This document shows positions 10,347-19,483 of a DNA stretch of 64,000 nucleotides, one piece after another. Origin of the DNA: Caballeronia sp. SL2Y3 (GTDB lineage Bacteria > Pseudomonadota > Gammaproteobacteria > Burkholderiales > Burkholderiaceae); the NCBI RefSeq assembly GCF_022879575.1, contig NZ_CP084261.1:744001-808000 (forward strand), written 5' to 3'. The translations under genes and the position numbers were made by a program. Each line of letters begins with the position of its first letter. The stretch's first letter is position 1. A model generated the notes under the pieces. It worked only from the letters and a program-made list of their open reading frames with translations. It was not told the origin of the DNA and did not search any database.

Positions 10347-10365
10347 CAACTGGCCTGACCAGTTT
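10347..10365. promoter_or_regulatory. FadR/GntR-operator-like palindrome (site 2)
   Basis: The core AACTGG-CCTGA-CCAGTT (10348-10353 and 10359-10364) lies about 80 bp upstream of the hydroxycarboxylate dehydrogenase start. Its centre CTGA and arm layout match the palindrome at 9124-9142. This fits an operator of a FadR-type GntR regulator acting on this gene. No dedicated regulator is adjacent. Confidence 0.45.
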
Positions 10366-10377
10366 CATTTTCAGCCA

Positions 10378-10408
10378 AACCAAAGAAAACGCCCGCAAGC
10401 GCGGGCGT
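10378..10408 (-). terminator. Rho-independent terminator after the M20 peptidase gene
   Basis: The 8-bp perfect stem ACGCCCGC/GCGGGCGT (10389-10396 and 10401-10408) with loop AAGC is followed, on the minus strand, by TTTTCTTTGGTTT. It sits 24 nt past the M20 stop codon and separates it from the next minus-strand promoter. Confidence 0.88.
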
Positions 10409-10432
10409 CAGTCGGACAACCGTGGAAAAAGC

Positions 10433-11902
10433 TCAGGGCGCAGCCGCAATCACTTCCGCCACTGCCGCCGTCAGCTTGCGGGCATACGGCACATGAAGGA
10501 ATTCGTTGGGTCCGTGCGCATTCGATTTCGGCCCGAGCAGGCCGCACACCATGAACTGCGAGCGCGGGAAGCCTTCCTTCAGCGTATTCATCAGCGGAAT
10601 GGTGCCGCCCTGACCGATATACGCGACGTCCGCGCCGAAGTGCCGGCGCGACGCGTCGTTCAGCGACGACGCGAGCCACGGCGCGAGGTCCGGCGCGCTC
10701 CATCCCGTGGCCGCGCCCGCTTCCGGTTTGAAGGTGACCTTCGCGTTGTACGGCGGATCGAATTCGAGCAGGGACTTCAACTGCGCGACCGCCTCCGTCG
10801 CCTCGACGAGCGGCGGCAGGCGCAGCGACAGCTTGAACGCGGTGCGCGGCGCGAGCACGTTGCCGGCGTCCGCGAGCGGCGGCAGGCCGGCTGCGCCGGT
10901 CACGGTCAGCGACGGCCGCCACGTCGAGTTCAGCAACGCTTCCTTCGGATCGGTGGTGGTCGGAAGCACGCTGCCTCCGTCCTGACCGCAGCTCCACGGC
11001 AGCTTCTTCCAGACATCGTCGCCGAGAATCTGCGCCGTGGCTTCCGCTTCGCGCAGGCGTTGCGCCGGAATTCCGCAGTGGAAGTCTTTCGGCAGCAGAT
11101 TGCCGGTGGCGGCGTCCTCCAAGCGCTCGAACAGTTGCCGCATGATGCGAAACGTCGACGGCGCAATGCCGCCGTAGCCGCCCGAATGCAAGCCTTCTTC
11201 GAGGACCTGCACTTCGAGGTCGCCCGCGACGAGCCCGCGCAGCGACGTGGTCAGCCAGAGTTGATCGTAATTGCCCGCGCCCGAATCGAGACAGATCACG
11301 AGTCCGACGTCGCCGAGCCTGTCGCGCAGCGCGTCGATGTACGGCAGCAAGTCGTAGCTGCCCGACTCCTCGCACGTCTCGATGATGCCGACGCAGCGCG
11401 GCCGCTCGACGCCCTGCGCGTCCAGCGCCGCGAGCGCGGTGATGCTGGCGTAGGTCGCGTAGCCGTCGTCCGCGCCGCCGCGTCCGTAGAGCTTCCCGTC
11501 TTCGAGCTTCGGGGTCCACGGACCCAGATCGCTGCGCCAGCCTTCGAACTCCGGCTGCTTATCCAGATGGCCGTACAGCACGACCGTTTCGGTGCTGCCC
11601 GAGCGCGTGGCAGGGGCTTCGAAGAAAATCACCGGCGTGCGCCCGGTCAGCCGCACGATCTCGACTGTCAAGCCCTTGACCGGCTGCGCCTTCACCCAGT
11701 CGACGGCGTCCGTGACCACGCGCTCGATGAAGCCGTGGCGGGCCCAGTCGACGTCGAACATCGGGCTCTTGGCGGGAACGGCGATGTAATCGGTGAGCGC
11801 CGGAACGATCTCGTCGTTCCATTTGCGGTCGACGAATGCTTGCAGCGCGGACGCGTCGAGCCGGACTGCTTCTTCTTGCGGTGTGCTGTCGCCAGTAGCC
11901 AT
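10433..11902 (-). CDS. M20-family metallopeptidase
   Basis: 489-residue zinc-dependent M20 peptidase (carboxypeptidase/dipeptidase type). Metal-site motifs are VVLYGHLDKQPEF (His and Asp, near residue 100), GRGGADDGYA (bridging Asp) and IIETCEESGSYDL (catalytic Glu pair). The lid domain follows, then the C-terminal KSNAHGPNEFLHVPY with the last ligand. Such enzymes cleave dipeptides or N-acyl amino acids in the cytosol. The start at 11902 is uncertain because its ribosome site is weak; an upstream in-frame ATG at 11932 would add 10 residues. It lies 76 bp after the acylase gene on the same strand, and an intrinsic terminator follows. Confidence 0.92.
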   Translation of the reverse strand: MATGDSTPQEEAVRLDASALQAFVDRKWNDEIVPALTDYIAVPAKSPMFDVDWARHGFIERVVTDAVDWVKAQPVKGLTVEIVRLTGRTPVIFFEAPATRSGSTETVVLYGHLDKQPEFEGWRSDLGPWTPKLEDGKLYGRGGADDGYATYASITALAALDAQGVERPRCVGIIETCEESGSYDLLPYIDALRDRLGDVGLVICLDSGAGNYDQLWLTTSLRGLVAGDLEVQVLEEGLHSGGYGGIAPSTFRIMRQLFERLEDAATGNLLPKDFHCGIPAQRLREAEATAQILGDDVWKKLPWSCGQDGGSVLPTTTDPKEALLNSTWRPSLTVTGAAGLPPLADAGNVLAPRTAFKLSLRLPPLVEATEAVAQLKSLLEFDPPYNAKVTFKPEAGAATGWSAPDLAPWLASSLNDASRRHFGADVAYIGQGGTIPLMNTLKEGFPRSQFMVCGLLGPKSNAHGPNEFLHVPYARKLTAAVAEVIAAAP

Positions 11903-11978
11903 GACGGAGTTTCCATGCGGGCAAACCTCCATCATAGACGGGAAACTTCCGGCTCGCGAAGCCTCGCGCGAGGTCAGC

Positions 11979-14414
11979 TCAACGCGCGCCGGTGACGACG
12001 ACTCGCGTGAGCGCCGGATCGGCTTCGATCGCTTCGTCGGTGAACGGGAACCGCTGCCAGTGCTTCGCCGCGAACAGACGCGTGGCGTCGCCCGAGCGAG
12101 GCGAAGCGGGATCGTCCGATTCCGACGGCGCGAGCATGGTGTCCGCCTCGACGCCCGCCGCGCCGTCGGCCGTGAACGTGACGACCTGCATGTAGCTGTC
12201 GCCGTGGCCGTTCGCGTCCATCGAATAACCCTTCGGGTCCAACGGACGCCCCGCGCAGACGACCGTGAAGTAGCCTGCGTCGTCGCAGCCGCCATAGAGC
12301 GGCACGTTCGCGCCGTTGCGCGTCGTGTGGAGCAGGTCGCCACGTCGCGAATCCAGCGCGAAACCGTTGAGCCGCAGCGAGAGCGCCGCGCCGCCGAGCG
12401 CCTGCCGCAACTCTTGCACGACTTCCGTGTTGTCCGCCTTCAGGCCGCTCGGCGTCGCGAGCGGGCGCGCCGCGTCGAAGCGCGTCGCGGCCAGCGTCTC
12501 GGGCGCGAGCTTCGTGACGCGCCGCCAGAACTCGTCCCACAGATTCGCGCCGCGGGCGTCGATATCGGCCGTGCCGTTCCAGCTGCGCAGCACGTCGCAG
12601 GCGTCGTTGAGCGCGCTCGTCGCGTCGCCGGGCGTGCAGACGGCGTCGAGTACCGGCTGACGATACAACTGCTCGGACAGCGAGTGCGTCTCCAGCACGG
12701 CCTGCTCGACCGCGCCCCGCGTCACGCCGCCGGGGTCGCGCTGCAGCCGCGCCGCGAGCAGATGCCCGTAGCGGGTGCGCATGGACTGCTCGTAGCGCGT
12801 GGCGCCGAGCACGCGCGCGTAGCCCGTGAGCGGGACGTTCGCGTTCGTGAGCCAGTAGCTGTCGTTGAAATTGCCGACGTAATCGCCACGAAGCATGCTG
12901 GGTAATTGCGCAACCGGGAGCGTGCCCGGCTGCGCGCCCGGCGTCGCGTTCGAGGGATCCGTACGCCATGTGCAGGCGGTTTTCGAGCCGTCGAGGACCG
13001 GCACGCCCGGCATCCGGCTCGCCATGGCGCGGCCCGTCGGCGTCGTGCAGGCGTCGGCGAGCGCATCGGGCACGCCGGGAATCGGGCCGATATCCGCGAA
13101 CCACGCGCGCGGGTCGCCCCGGCCGATGGCGAACGTGTTGGCCCACGGAATCGCCTTATACCGCTTCTGTATCGCGATGAAATCGTCGAGCGAACGAGCC
13201 TGGTCCCACGCGAAGAAGTTTTCGAAGCTGCGCACGTTGTCCGCGTTGACGTCGGCGAACGCGTAGGCGCGCTGCGCGTTCCAGCCGAGGCCGGCGTTCA
13301 TGGCCGACAGATCGACGACCGGACCGAAGCGCGTGCGATACAGCGTGCGCGAGACCGATTCGAGCGAGCCGTCCGCGCGGCGCACGCGCACCGTGAGCGG
13401 CACGGGTGTCATCGGCTGGCTCGCGCCGTCGAAGAGGTAATGCGTCGGGTTGGCGGGATCGAGCGTCATTTCGAAGAGGCCGAAGCGGCGGCCCGTCGAA
13501 ACGGTATGCGTCCACGCGATGTTCTCGTTGAAGCCGAGCACGACGAGCGGCATGCCGAGAAACGACACGCCCGCCACGTTCAGGCGGCCGGGAATGGTCA
13601 GTTGCGCCTGATAAAAGCGGTCCGGGCCTTGCCAGGACCAGTGCGGATTGCCGAAAAGGATGCTGCGCTTGTCACGCGTGATCGGCGCGCCGAACGCGAG
13701 CGCGTTGCTGCCGAGGCCGGGCATGTCGCCGACGGCGTCGCGCTGCTCTCTCATATCGAGCGACGCGGCCGGCGGCTGCGCGCCTGGCTTTGGCGGGTGC
13801 GCCGCCGCGATGGCCTGCACGAAACGCGCCGATCCGCCCGCCAGATTCGCCGCGATCACTCGACGGTAGATGTCGTCCGGCGCGATGTCCTCGACCCACG
13901 GCTGGCTGCGGCAAGCGGCGTGCGCGCCGGGAAATTGTCCGGCCTTCAGATCGGCCAGATAATGGTTGTAGCCGGATGCGAAGCCGTCGACGAGATTGCG
14001 CAACTCGGGCGGCTGCGCGGCGCGATAACGGTCGACGGCGGCTTGATCGTCGACTAAGCGGAAGAAGAAATCGGCGTCCAGATTGCGCGGCTGGCCGAAC
14101 GTCGATCCGCTCGGCAGGCGGGCGTCCGCGCCGAAGTACGCGGACCGCTCGCCGCGATAGGTCACGAAGCCATCGGCGAGCGTACAGAGCGTGTCTTGCG
14201 CCTGCGCGTAGCCGTAGCCGAAACCGAGGCTGCCCCAGTCGGCGGCGCGCACGTGCGCAATGCCGGACTGCGTGCGGCGGATTTCGGCGCTGTACGGCGT
14301 GTCCTTGCCCGGCGCGGCGCGCGCCCGGTCGGACGCATCCTGCGACGAGGCGCAGCCGGCGAGCATCGCGCTCAATAGCGCGCCGAAGATCGCGAGCCTG
14401 ATGGTCTGATTCAT
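11979..14414 (-). CDS. Penicillin acylase-family lipoprotein (putative AHL/amide acylase)
   Basis: 811-residue Ntn-hydrolase precursor of the penicillin amidase family. These enzymes self-cleave to alpha and beta chains and hydrolyse amide bonds of beta-lactams, acyl-homoserine lactones or similar molecules. A type II signal peptide ends at MLAGC (Cys21), so the protein should be a lipoprotein, unlike many soluble acylases. The presumed nucleophile is the Ser of GLGSNALAFG (near residue 230), the new N-terminus of the beta chain; FNENIAWTHTVSTGRRFGLF follows as expected. The alpha-chain block IAHVRAADWGSLGFGYGYAQAQD is also present. The ATG at 14414 is chosen because it directly gives the signal peptide. 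Confidence 0.9.
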   Translation of the reverse strand: MNQTIRLAIFGALLSAMLAGCASSQDASDRARAAPGKDTPYSAEIRRTQSGIAHVRAADWGSLGFGYGYAQAQDTLCTLADGFVTYRGERSAYFGADARLPSGSTFGQPRNLDADFFFRLVDDQAAVDRYRAAQPPELRNLVDGFASGYNHYLADLKAGQFPGAHAACRSQPWVEDIAPDDIYRRVIAANLAGGSARFVQAIAAAHPPKPGAQPPAASLDMREQRDAVGDMPGLGSNALAFGAPITRDKRSILFGNPHWSWQGPDRFYQAQLTIPGRLNVAGVSFLGMPLVVLGFNENIAWTHTVSTGRRFGLFEMTLDPANPTHYLFDGASQPMTPVPLTVRVRRADGSLESVSRTLYRTRFGPVVDLSAMNAGLGWNAQRAYAFADVNADNVRSFENFFAWDQARSLDDFIAIQKRYKAIPWANTFAIGRGDPRAWFADIGPIPGVPDALADACTTPTGRAMASRMPGVPVLDGSKTACTWRTDPSNATPGAQPGTLPVAQLPSMLRGDYVGNFNDSYWLTNANVPLTGYARVLGATRYEQSMRTRYGHLLAARLQRDPGGVTRGAVEQAVLETHSLSEQLYRQPVLDAVCTPGDATSALNDACDVLRSWNGTADIDARGANLWDEFWRRVTKLAPETLAATRFDAARPLATPSGLKADNTEVVQELRQALGGAALSLRLNGFALDSRRGDLLHTTRNGANVPLYGGCDDAGYFTVVCAGRPLDPKGYSMDANGHGDSYMQVVTFTADGAAGVEADTMLAPSESDDPASPRSGDATRLFAAKHWQRFPFTDEAIEADPALTRVVVTGAR

Positions 14415-14655
14415 CGAGGGAGTCCTTCGGTCCAGTCGAGTGGGTCGGATGCCGCAACTGCGTTCGCGACGTTCGCGGCAGTATCGCATTGAGCGCATGA
14501 TGAACCCGCCAAAAGTTAGCCGTTGCGTTAGCACCTCAGTCGGGGTGCTTGCGGACGCATGGCTTGCGCTTGCCTCGGACGAACCGGCGGTCCAAGCTCA
14601 ACTGTCGGCCTGCCAAAACGTGGCGGCCTGCGAACGCAGCCGCCAGTCGCGCCCG

Positions 14656-14859
14656 ATGAACCGCCATCCACGCTCAATGCACAATCAAGATCCCGACGCT
14701 CCCGCAGACGACCCGCGCCCCACTCCGCCCGAGCGCCCCGCCCCGGGCGATTGCTGCCAGAGCGGCTGCAATCCTTGCGTGTTCGACATCTATCAGGCGG
14801 CGCTCGAACGCTATGAGGCGCAACTGCGCGAGTGGGAAGCGCGGCACGCGCGACCATAG
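14656..14859 (+). CDS. Oxidoreductase-like domain small protein
   Basis: 67-residue protein ending in the compact cysteine block CCQSGCNPCVFDIYQAALER followed by YEAQLREWEARHA. This is the signature of the short oxidoreductase-like N-terminal domain (PF09791), found in bacteria and as an N-terminal piece of eukaryotic proteins; its function is not settled. Four cysteines in CC-x3-C-x2-C spacing suggest metal or disulfide chemistry. The proline-rich head is unstructured. An alternative ATG at 14677 would remove seven residues; no strong ribosome site decides between them. Confidence 0.75.
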   Translation: MNRHPRSMHNQDPDAPADDPRPTPPERPAPGDCCQSGCNPCVFDIYQAALERYEAQLREWEARHARP

Positions 14860-14896
14860 CCCGCCGTTTGTGCGCAGCGCCGCGGCGGGCGCTATG
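14855..14896. terminator. Large GC hairpin overlapping a stop codon
   Basis: CATAGCCCGCCG (14855-14866) pairs with CGGCGGGCGCTATG (14883-14896), with one 2-nt bulge and a 16-nt loop. The left arm contains the TAG stop of the small cysteine protein. There is no T-run on either side, so it is either a weak or Rho-assisted terminator or a structured element ahead of the DUF1993 gene. Confidence 0.4.
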
Positions 14897-14956
14897 CTTG
14901 TCGCCCATAACAACTCGGGCCGCAACGGTCCGCATCACGTCAAGGAGCGCAAGACC

Positions 14957-15466
14957 ATGTCCCTCTCGATGTATCGCGCGTCGATTCCGGTGTTCATCCG
15001 CGGGCTGGAAGTCTGCTCGTCGCTATTGGAGAAAGGCGCCGCCTTCGCCGATGAAAAAGGCCTCGCCCACGCCGATGTCATCGCCGCGCGGCTCGCGCCC
15101 GACATGCTGCCGCTCGCCGCGCAGATTCAGCGCGCGAGCGATACCGCGAAGCTCTCGGCGCAGCGTCTTTCCGGCGTCGATGCGCCGAAGTTCGAGGACA
15201 ACGAGGACAGCTTCGCGGCGTTGCAGGAACGCATCGCGAAGACGATCGCGTACTTGAAGAGCATTCAGGAAGCGGCGATGGAAGGCAGCGAGACGCGCAC
15301 CGTCACGCTCAAATTTCCGGACTTTTCGCCGTCGTTTTCGGGCGTCGATTATCTGTTCGGCTTCGGGTTGCCGAACTTCTATTTTCATGTCGCGACGACT
15401 CACGACATCTTGCGCCACCTGGGCGCGCCGATCGGCAAGCGGGATTATCTGGGGCCGCTGAAGTGA
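14957..15466 (+). CDS. DUF1993 family protein
   Basis: 169-residue protein of the DUF1993 family, a DinB-like four-helix bundle of unknown function. Family features are the opening MSLSMYRASIPVFIRGLEVCSSLLEKG, the middle LRLAPDMLPLAAQIQRASDTA-type helix, and the C-terminal FHVATTHDILRHLGAPIGKRDYLG with the conserved His pair. AAGGAG at 14942-14947 sets the ATG at 14957. It faces acvB convergently. Confidence 0.88.
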   Translation: MSLSMYRASIPVFIRGLEVCSSLLEKGAAFADEKGLAHADVIAARLAPDMLPLAAQIQRASDTAKLSAQRLSGVDAPKFEDNEDSFAALQERIAKTIAYLKSIQEAAMEGSETRTVTLKFPDFSPSFSGVDYLFGFGLPNFYFHVATTHDILRHLGAPIGKRDYLGPLK

Positions 15467-15565
15467 GGTCCGCGTAGCGGCAAGTCGCGCCCGCTACGGA
15501 CGCACACGCCGACGCGATAGACGCCGGCGCAATTGTCGAGTTGAGAGTTGAGCGATCAGCGAAAC

Positions 15566-15587
15566 GGCCGGCTCAAAGGAGCCGGCC
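15566..15587. terminator. Bidirectional hairpin between convergent genes
   Basis: The 9-bp perfect stem GGCCGGCTC/GAGCCGGCC (15566-15574 and 15579-15587) with loop AAAG lies between the DUF1993 stop (15466) and the acvB stop (15600). It is followed by GTTT on the minus strand. To its left are short heptad-like units (GAGTTGA twice, then GCGATCA, about 15537-15557). Confidence 0.6.
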
Positions 15588-15599
15588 CTAGCCGCAGCT

Positions 15600-16889
15600 T
15601 CAAGCCGCTCGCTTCGCCGCGATCTGCTTGCGCCAGCCGGCCAGAATGCGCCGCGCGAGCGCGTCGTAGTCGCCGCCGAAGTGATGATCGCCCGGCAGCT
15701 TTACCACGTCGATGCCCGTCTTCGTCAGCGCCGGGCACAGCGTATCGTCTTCTTTTTCGCCATAGATGCACTGGACCATCGCGGGCGGCAGTTGCGCGAG
15801 TTCCGGCTTCACCTTGAGCGCCTTATCGCTCGCCTTCATGCCGAGCCAGCCCGTGACGCGAATCTGGAAATCCGCCTCGGGCGCGAAGCCCATCAACGAG
15901 ATATACGAAACCTGGCGCCGCACGTCGTCGGGCAGACGGTTGTACGCGAACGGCATCACGTCCGCGCCGAACGAGTAGCCGACGAGCGCCACGTGGCTCG
16001 TATGCCAGCGCGCGCTGTACGTGCGGACCACGCGGGCAATATCCGCCGCCGTGCGCTGCGGCGACTTCTCGCTCCAGAAATAGCGCAGCGAATCAATGCC
16101 GATCACCGACACGCCGTCGCGCTGAAGCGCGAGCGCCATCGTCTTGTCGAGGTCGCGCCAGCCGCCGTCGCCGGAAATCACGATGGCGAGCAAGTCCGTC
16201 GGCTGCGACGCGCGCAGTTCGATGAGCGGCAGATCGGACACGTCGTTCGCAGCGGGCGCTTCGGGTTTGATGAGATGCGGCGCGGTCATCGCGACGAGCG
16301 CGTCGGCCTTCGTGCGGCCGGGCTGCCACGCGGCGCGCTCCATGAAGCCCGGCAAGCCCTTCATGTGGATGATGGTCGGGTCGGGCGGGCACGGCTTGAA
16401 GCGCGCGTCGAGCGTGGCCTCCGGCGCGAGCGACACCGCGCCCGCCACCGTGTTGTCCGGCGCCTGGCGGAGCGCGTGTTCCGCGACGGTCGCGCCCTGG
16501 CCCGCACCGGCGAAGATCGGCGAGAAATAGCGGCTCGTCTGTACCGTGCGTTCGAGCTGATGGCTCATGTCCTCCGCATCGCCGACGAGGTTATGACACG
16601 TCTCCTTCTTCTCGGCGGCAAGGCGCGCGGCGTAGCGCGGCGTATCGACGCCGACGACCATCGCGCCCTTGGCCGCGAGTGCATCGGCGGCTTGCTGGTC
16701 CGACTCGCTCCAGCCGCTCTTTTCGGACAACAGCACGACGAAGCCCGTCATCGCGCCGGCCGGTTTCGTCACCGTGACCTGCCCGTAGCGGCCGCCCGAA
16801 ACGGTGTTCGCGTGCGCCGCGCCGATCAGGGAGACGCCGCAGACGGCGGCCGCCGCGAGCGCCGCCAGTTTCTTGCCAGACTTGTTCAT
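15600..16889 (-). CDS. acvB: AcvB/VirJ-like lysyl-phosphatidylglycerol hydrolase
   Basis: 429-residue exported protein of the AcvB/VirJ family. In Agrobacterium, AcvB is a periplasmic hydrolase that removes lysine from lysyl-phosphatidylglycerol made by MprF, and its loss harms virulence and acid tolerance. A Sec signal peptide ends near AAHA (about residue 28). The N-terminal domain (to about 210) and the C-terminal alpha/beta hydrolase (VirJ) domain are both present. The C-terminal domain has IVISGDGGWRDLD near residue 235 and the nucleophile elbow GYSFGAD; the late His is in LPGDHHFGG. The ATG overlaps the mprF stop as ATGA (16886-16889), so translation is coupled to its synthase partner. 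Confidence 0.9.
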   Translation of the reverse strand: MNKSGKKLAALAAAAVCGVSLIGAAHANTVSGGRYGQVTVTKPAGAMTGFVVLLSEKSGWSESDQQAADALAAKGAMVVGVDTPRYAARLAAEKKETCHNLVGDAEDMSHQLERTVQTSRYFSPIFAGAGQGATVAEHALRQAPDNTVAGAVSLAPEATLDARFKPCPPDPTIIHMKGLPGFMERAAWQPGRTKADALVAMTAPHLIKPEAPAANDVSDLPLIELRASQPTDLLAIVISGDGGWRDLDKTMALALQRDGVSVIGIDSLRYFWSEKSPQRTAADIARVVRTYSARWHTSHVALVGYSFGADVMPFAYNRLPDDVRRQVSYISLMGFAPEADFQIRVTGWLGMKASDKALKVKPELAQLPPAMVQCIYGEKEDDTLCPALTKTGIDVVKLPGDHHFGGDYDALARRILAGWRKQIAAKRAA

Positions 16890-19483
16890 GAACGCCAGCC
16901 TCCCGCCAGCAACGAGAGGTCCGCCAAAGTGAAAAACACACTGACCGAACCGGACGCCGCGAGATAACGCGGCTCCCAGTGCGGCTGAAACTTGCTCTTG
17001 AACCCGCGCAGGCCGCGGAAGTTGTAGAAGCGTCCGCCGAAGCGCCATACGAGCCCCGCCAGCCGATGCCAGTGCGATGCGAGCGGCGTCGGCTCCATGC
17101 CGGACAACGGCGCGATGCCGAGCGACAGCGATTTGAACCCCGCCTCTTTCAGATGCAGCGCGAGCTTGGTGAAGAGGTACTCCATCGCATACGACGAGGC
17201 TTCCGCCACGTGACGCATCACGCCGACGGTCGCTTCGGTGTTGAGGTCCGTCGTCATGAACGTGACGAACGCCACCGGCACGCCCTGCTGACGCACGAGC
17301 AGCACAGACTGCGCGGCGAGATATTCCTCGTTGAACGCCGCCACCGAGAAGCTCTTTTCACGCGCCGAGCGGCTTTCGAGCCAGTCGTCGGAAATCTCGC
17401 GCAGCATCGGCATGCTTGCCGCGATGCGGTCGGGGCCGATCAGTTCCGTGTCGAAGCCGTCGCGTTCGCCGCGCTTCAACGCGTAGCGCAAATGCGCGCG
17501 GTGCGATCCTTTCAGATCGAACTCGGACAGCGCGACGTGCGCTTCCTCGCCGAGCTTCATCAGCGTGAGACCGGCGTCGAGATAGAGCGGCAGCGCGTCC
17601 GCGCGCACCTGATAGAACGCGGCGCGGCCGTTGTGCGAATGCGCGAGTTCCACGAAACGGCGGATCAGCCCCGCCCACTCGCTGCGCGGGCCGACCGGAT
17701 CGTGCAGCGCGGCCCACGTGCGGCCGTGCTTCGCGTACATGAGAAACGCCTCACGCGACTCGGAGAACAGAAAGCTCTTGTCGCCCATCATCGCGAGGCC
17801 GGCGTCGCTGCGCTCCTGCGCGCGGAAAATGCGCGCGGCGTCCGCCAGATCCTGCGGTGCGGGCATTTCGAAGCGGCCCGCCGCCGGGCGCAGCAACTGC
17901 CAGACGGCGAACGCGCACGCGAACACGCCCGCGGCGAGCGTCGCGCGCAGCGCACGCGGCGCGCGCTCGTCGAAGGCGAATTGCCACCAGAGGTCCGTGT
18001 TGTACGGCACGTCGCGGAAGGCGAAGAACATGATCCATACCGCGACCGCCATCACCATGCCGACGGAAACGAGCCACGTCGCCGTGAATCGCTCGGCGAA
18101 CAGCGACGCGCGGCGATTGAAGCGCTCGCGCGTCAAGACGAGCAGCGCGATGAGAAACGCGAGAACGCCCGCTTCGATGAATGCCAGGCCCTTCGCCAGC
18201 GACAGTGCGAAGTTCGCGACCGCGAGAATCAGCGCGACCCACCACGCGGCGTCGAGCCGGCGCATGAGGCCGCGCGCGACGAAAAGCAGCATGACGCCCA
18301 TCACGCTGCCGAGCAGTTGCGAGCTTTCCAGCACCCACAGCGGAATGACGGTCTGCAAGAGCGCGATGCGCATCTTGAACGCGGGCGTCGCGCCGGAGAT
18401 GACGAGCATCGACCCGGCCGCGAACGCGACGATCGCGAGGAACAACGGCGCGAGCGACGACACGCGGCGCGGATGCAGGAACGAGAAGCGGCCTTTCAGC
18501 GCCCGGCCTTCGAACGCGGCCATCACGGCGGCCGAAAGAATCAGCGGCAGGCCGAAATAAATCGCGCGATAAGCGAGGAGCGCGGCGAGCACGTCCGGCG
18601 TCGCGACATTGCCGCCGAGCGCGAAGACCATTGCCGCTTCGAACACGCCGACGCCGCCCGGCGTATGGCCGATCATGCCGAGCAGCATGGCCGTCGAAAA
18701 CACCGTCATGAATTCGCCGAAGCCGACGTGCGCGCCCGGCAGCATCGCCCAGAGCGCGAGTCCTGCGCCGAGTACGTCGACGACGGCGAGCGCCGTTTGC
18801 GCGATGAAGTCGCGGCGCGTCGGCACCGTGAACGCGAGCCACGTCCAGCGCGAACGCAGCGTGCGCTGCTCGCTGCCGCAGAAGAAGAGCATCGCGACGA
18901 ACACCGCGAGCAGCGCCGCGCCGAGCACGCGCAGTATCGCGGGCGAAAGGTGCAGCATGTTCGCCACCGTGCCCGCCGAGCACAGCATGCCGAGCGCCGC
19001 CATGAACGCGAGCGAGAGCGCGAGCGTGACGCCCGTGAAGATGGACAGCCGGCCGACCTGCGCGGGCGTCACTTCCGCCGCGCCGTAGACGCGGCAGCGC
19101 ACCGCCCCGCCCGTCAGCGCGCCGAAGCCCGTGACGTTGCCGAGCGCCGAGCCGACCGTCGCGCCCACCCACAGCAGCGAACGCGGCACGGCAACGCCGA
19201 TGTGCCGCAAGCCGACGGCATCGCGGCCGACGAGCGCGGCAAAGCTCAGCGCGGTGGCGAACAGCGCCGCGCCCCAGGCTTGCAGCGAGAGCAGCCGCAG
19301 CGAGCGCACGACGGACTTGTAATCGACCGTATGCGACAAATGCTGGAACACGACGAGGAGCAGCGCGCACACCATAACCGTGAGCGCGGGCGCGGCGAAC
19401 CGTTGGAGATCGAGACGCGCGACGCAAGAGCGTCCGAACGTGCGAATGGCGCGAAGCGAGGTGAACGACTTTCTGCGAGACAT
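16886..19483 (-). CDS. mprF: Lysylphosphatidylglycerol synthase/flippase
   Basis: 865-residue bifunctional membrane enzyme that transfers lysine from Lys-tRNA to phosphatidylglycerol and flips the product. This lowers surface negative charge and gives resistance to cationic peptides. The N-terminal half is a multi-helix flippase domain (about 14 hydrophobic segments, including GATVGSALGNVTGFGALTGG near 100 and LLGMIGHTPGGVGVFE). The C-terminal GNAT-like synthase domain starts near residue 560 (MGDKSFLFSESREAFLMY; later YAMEYLFTKLALHLKEAGF and RGLRGFKSKFQPHWEPRYLA). Length is normal for MprF. The start at 19483 is preferred for its basic leader, but the ribosome site is weak and an earlier ATG (19567) exists. 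Coupled to acvB. Confidence 0.94.
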   Translation of the reverse strand: MSRRKSFTSLRAIRTFGRSCVARLDLQRFAAPALTVMVCALLLVVFQHLSHTVDYKSVVRSLRLLSLQAWGAALFATALSFAALVGRDAVGLRHIGVAVPRSLLWVGATVGSALGNVTGFGALTGGAVRCRVYGAAEVTPAQVGRLSIFTGVTLALSLAFMAALGMLCSAGTVANMLHLSPAILRVLGAALLAVFVAMLFFCGSEQRTLRSRWTWLAFTVPTRRDFIAQTALAVVDVLGAGLALWAMLPGAHVGFGEFMTVFSTAMLLGMIGHTPGGVGVFEAAMVFALGGNVATPDVLAALLAYRAIYFGLPLILSAAVMAAFEGRALKGRFSFLHPRRVSSLAPLFLAIVAFAAGSMLVISGATPAFKMRIALLQTVIPLWVLESSQLLGSVMGVMLLFVARGLMRRLDAAWWVALILAVANFALSLAKGLAFIEAGVLAFLIALLVLTRERFNRRASLFAERFTATWLVSVGMVMAVAVWIMFFAFRDVPYNTDLWWQFAFDERAPRALRATLAAGVFACAFAVWQLLRPAAGRFEMPAPQDLADAARIFRAQERSDAGLAMMGDKSFLFSESREAFLMYAKHGRTWAALHDPVGPRSEWAGLIRRFVELAHSHNGRAAFYQVRADALPLYLDAGLTLMKLGEEAHVALSEFDLKGSHRAHLRYALKRGERDGFDTELIGPDRIAASMPMLREISDDWLESRSAREKSFSVAAFNEEYLAAQSVLLVRQQGVPVAFVTFMTTDLNTEATVGVMRHVAEASSYAMEYLFTKLALHLKEAGFKSLSLGIAPLSGMEPTPLASHWHRLAGLVWRFGGRFYNFRGLRGFKSKFQPHWEPRYLAASGSVSVFFTLADLSLLAGGWRS

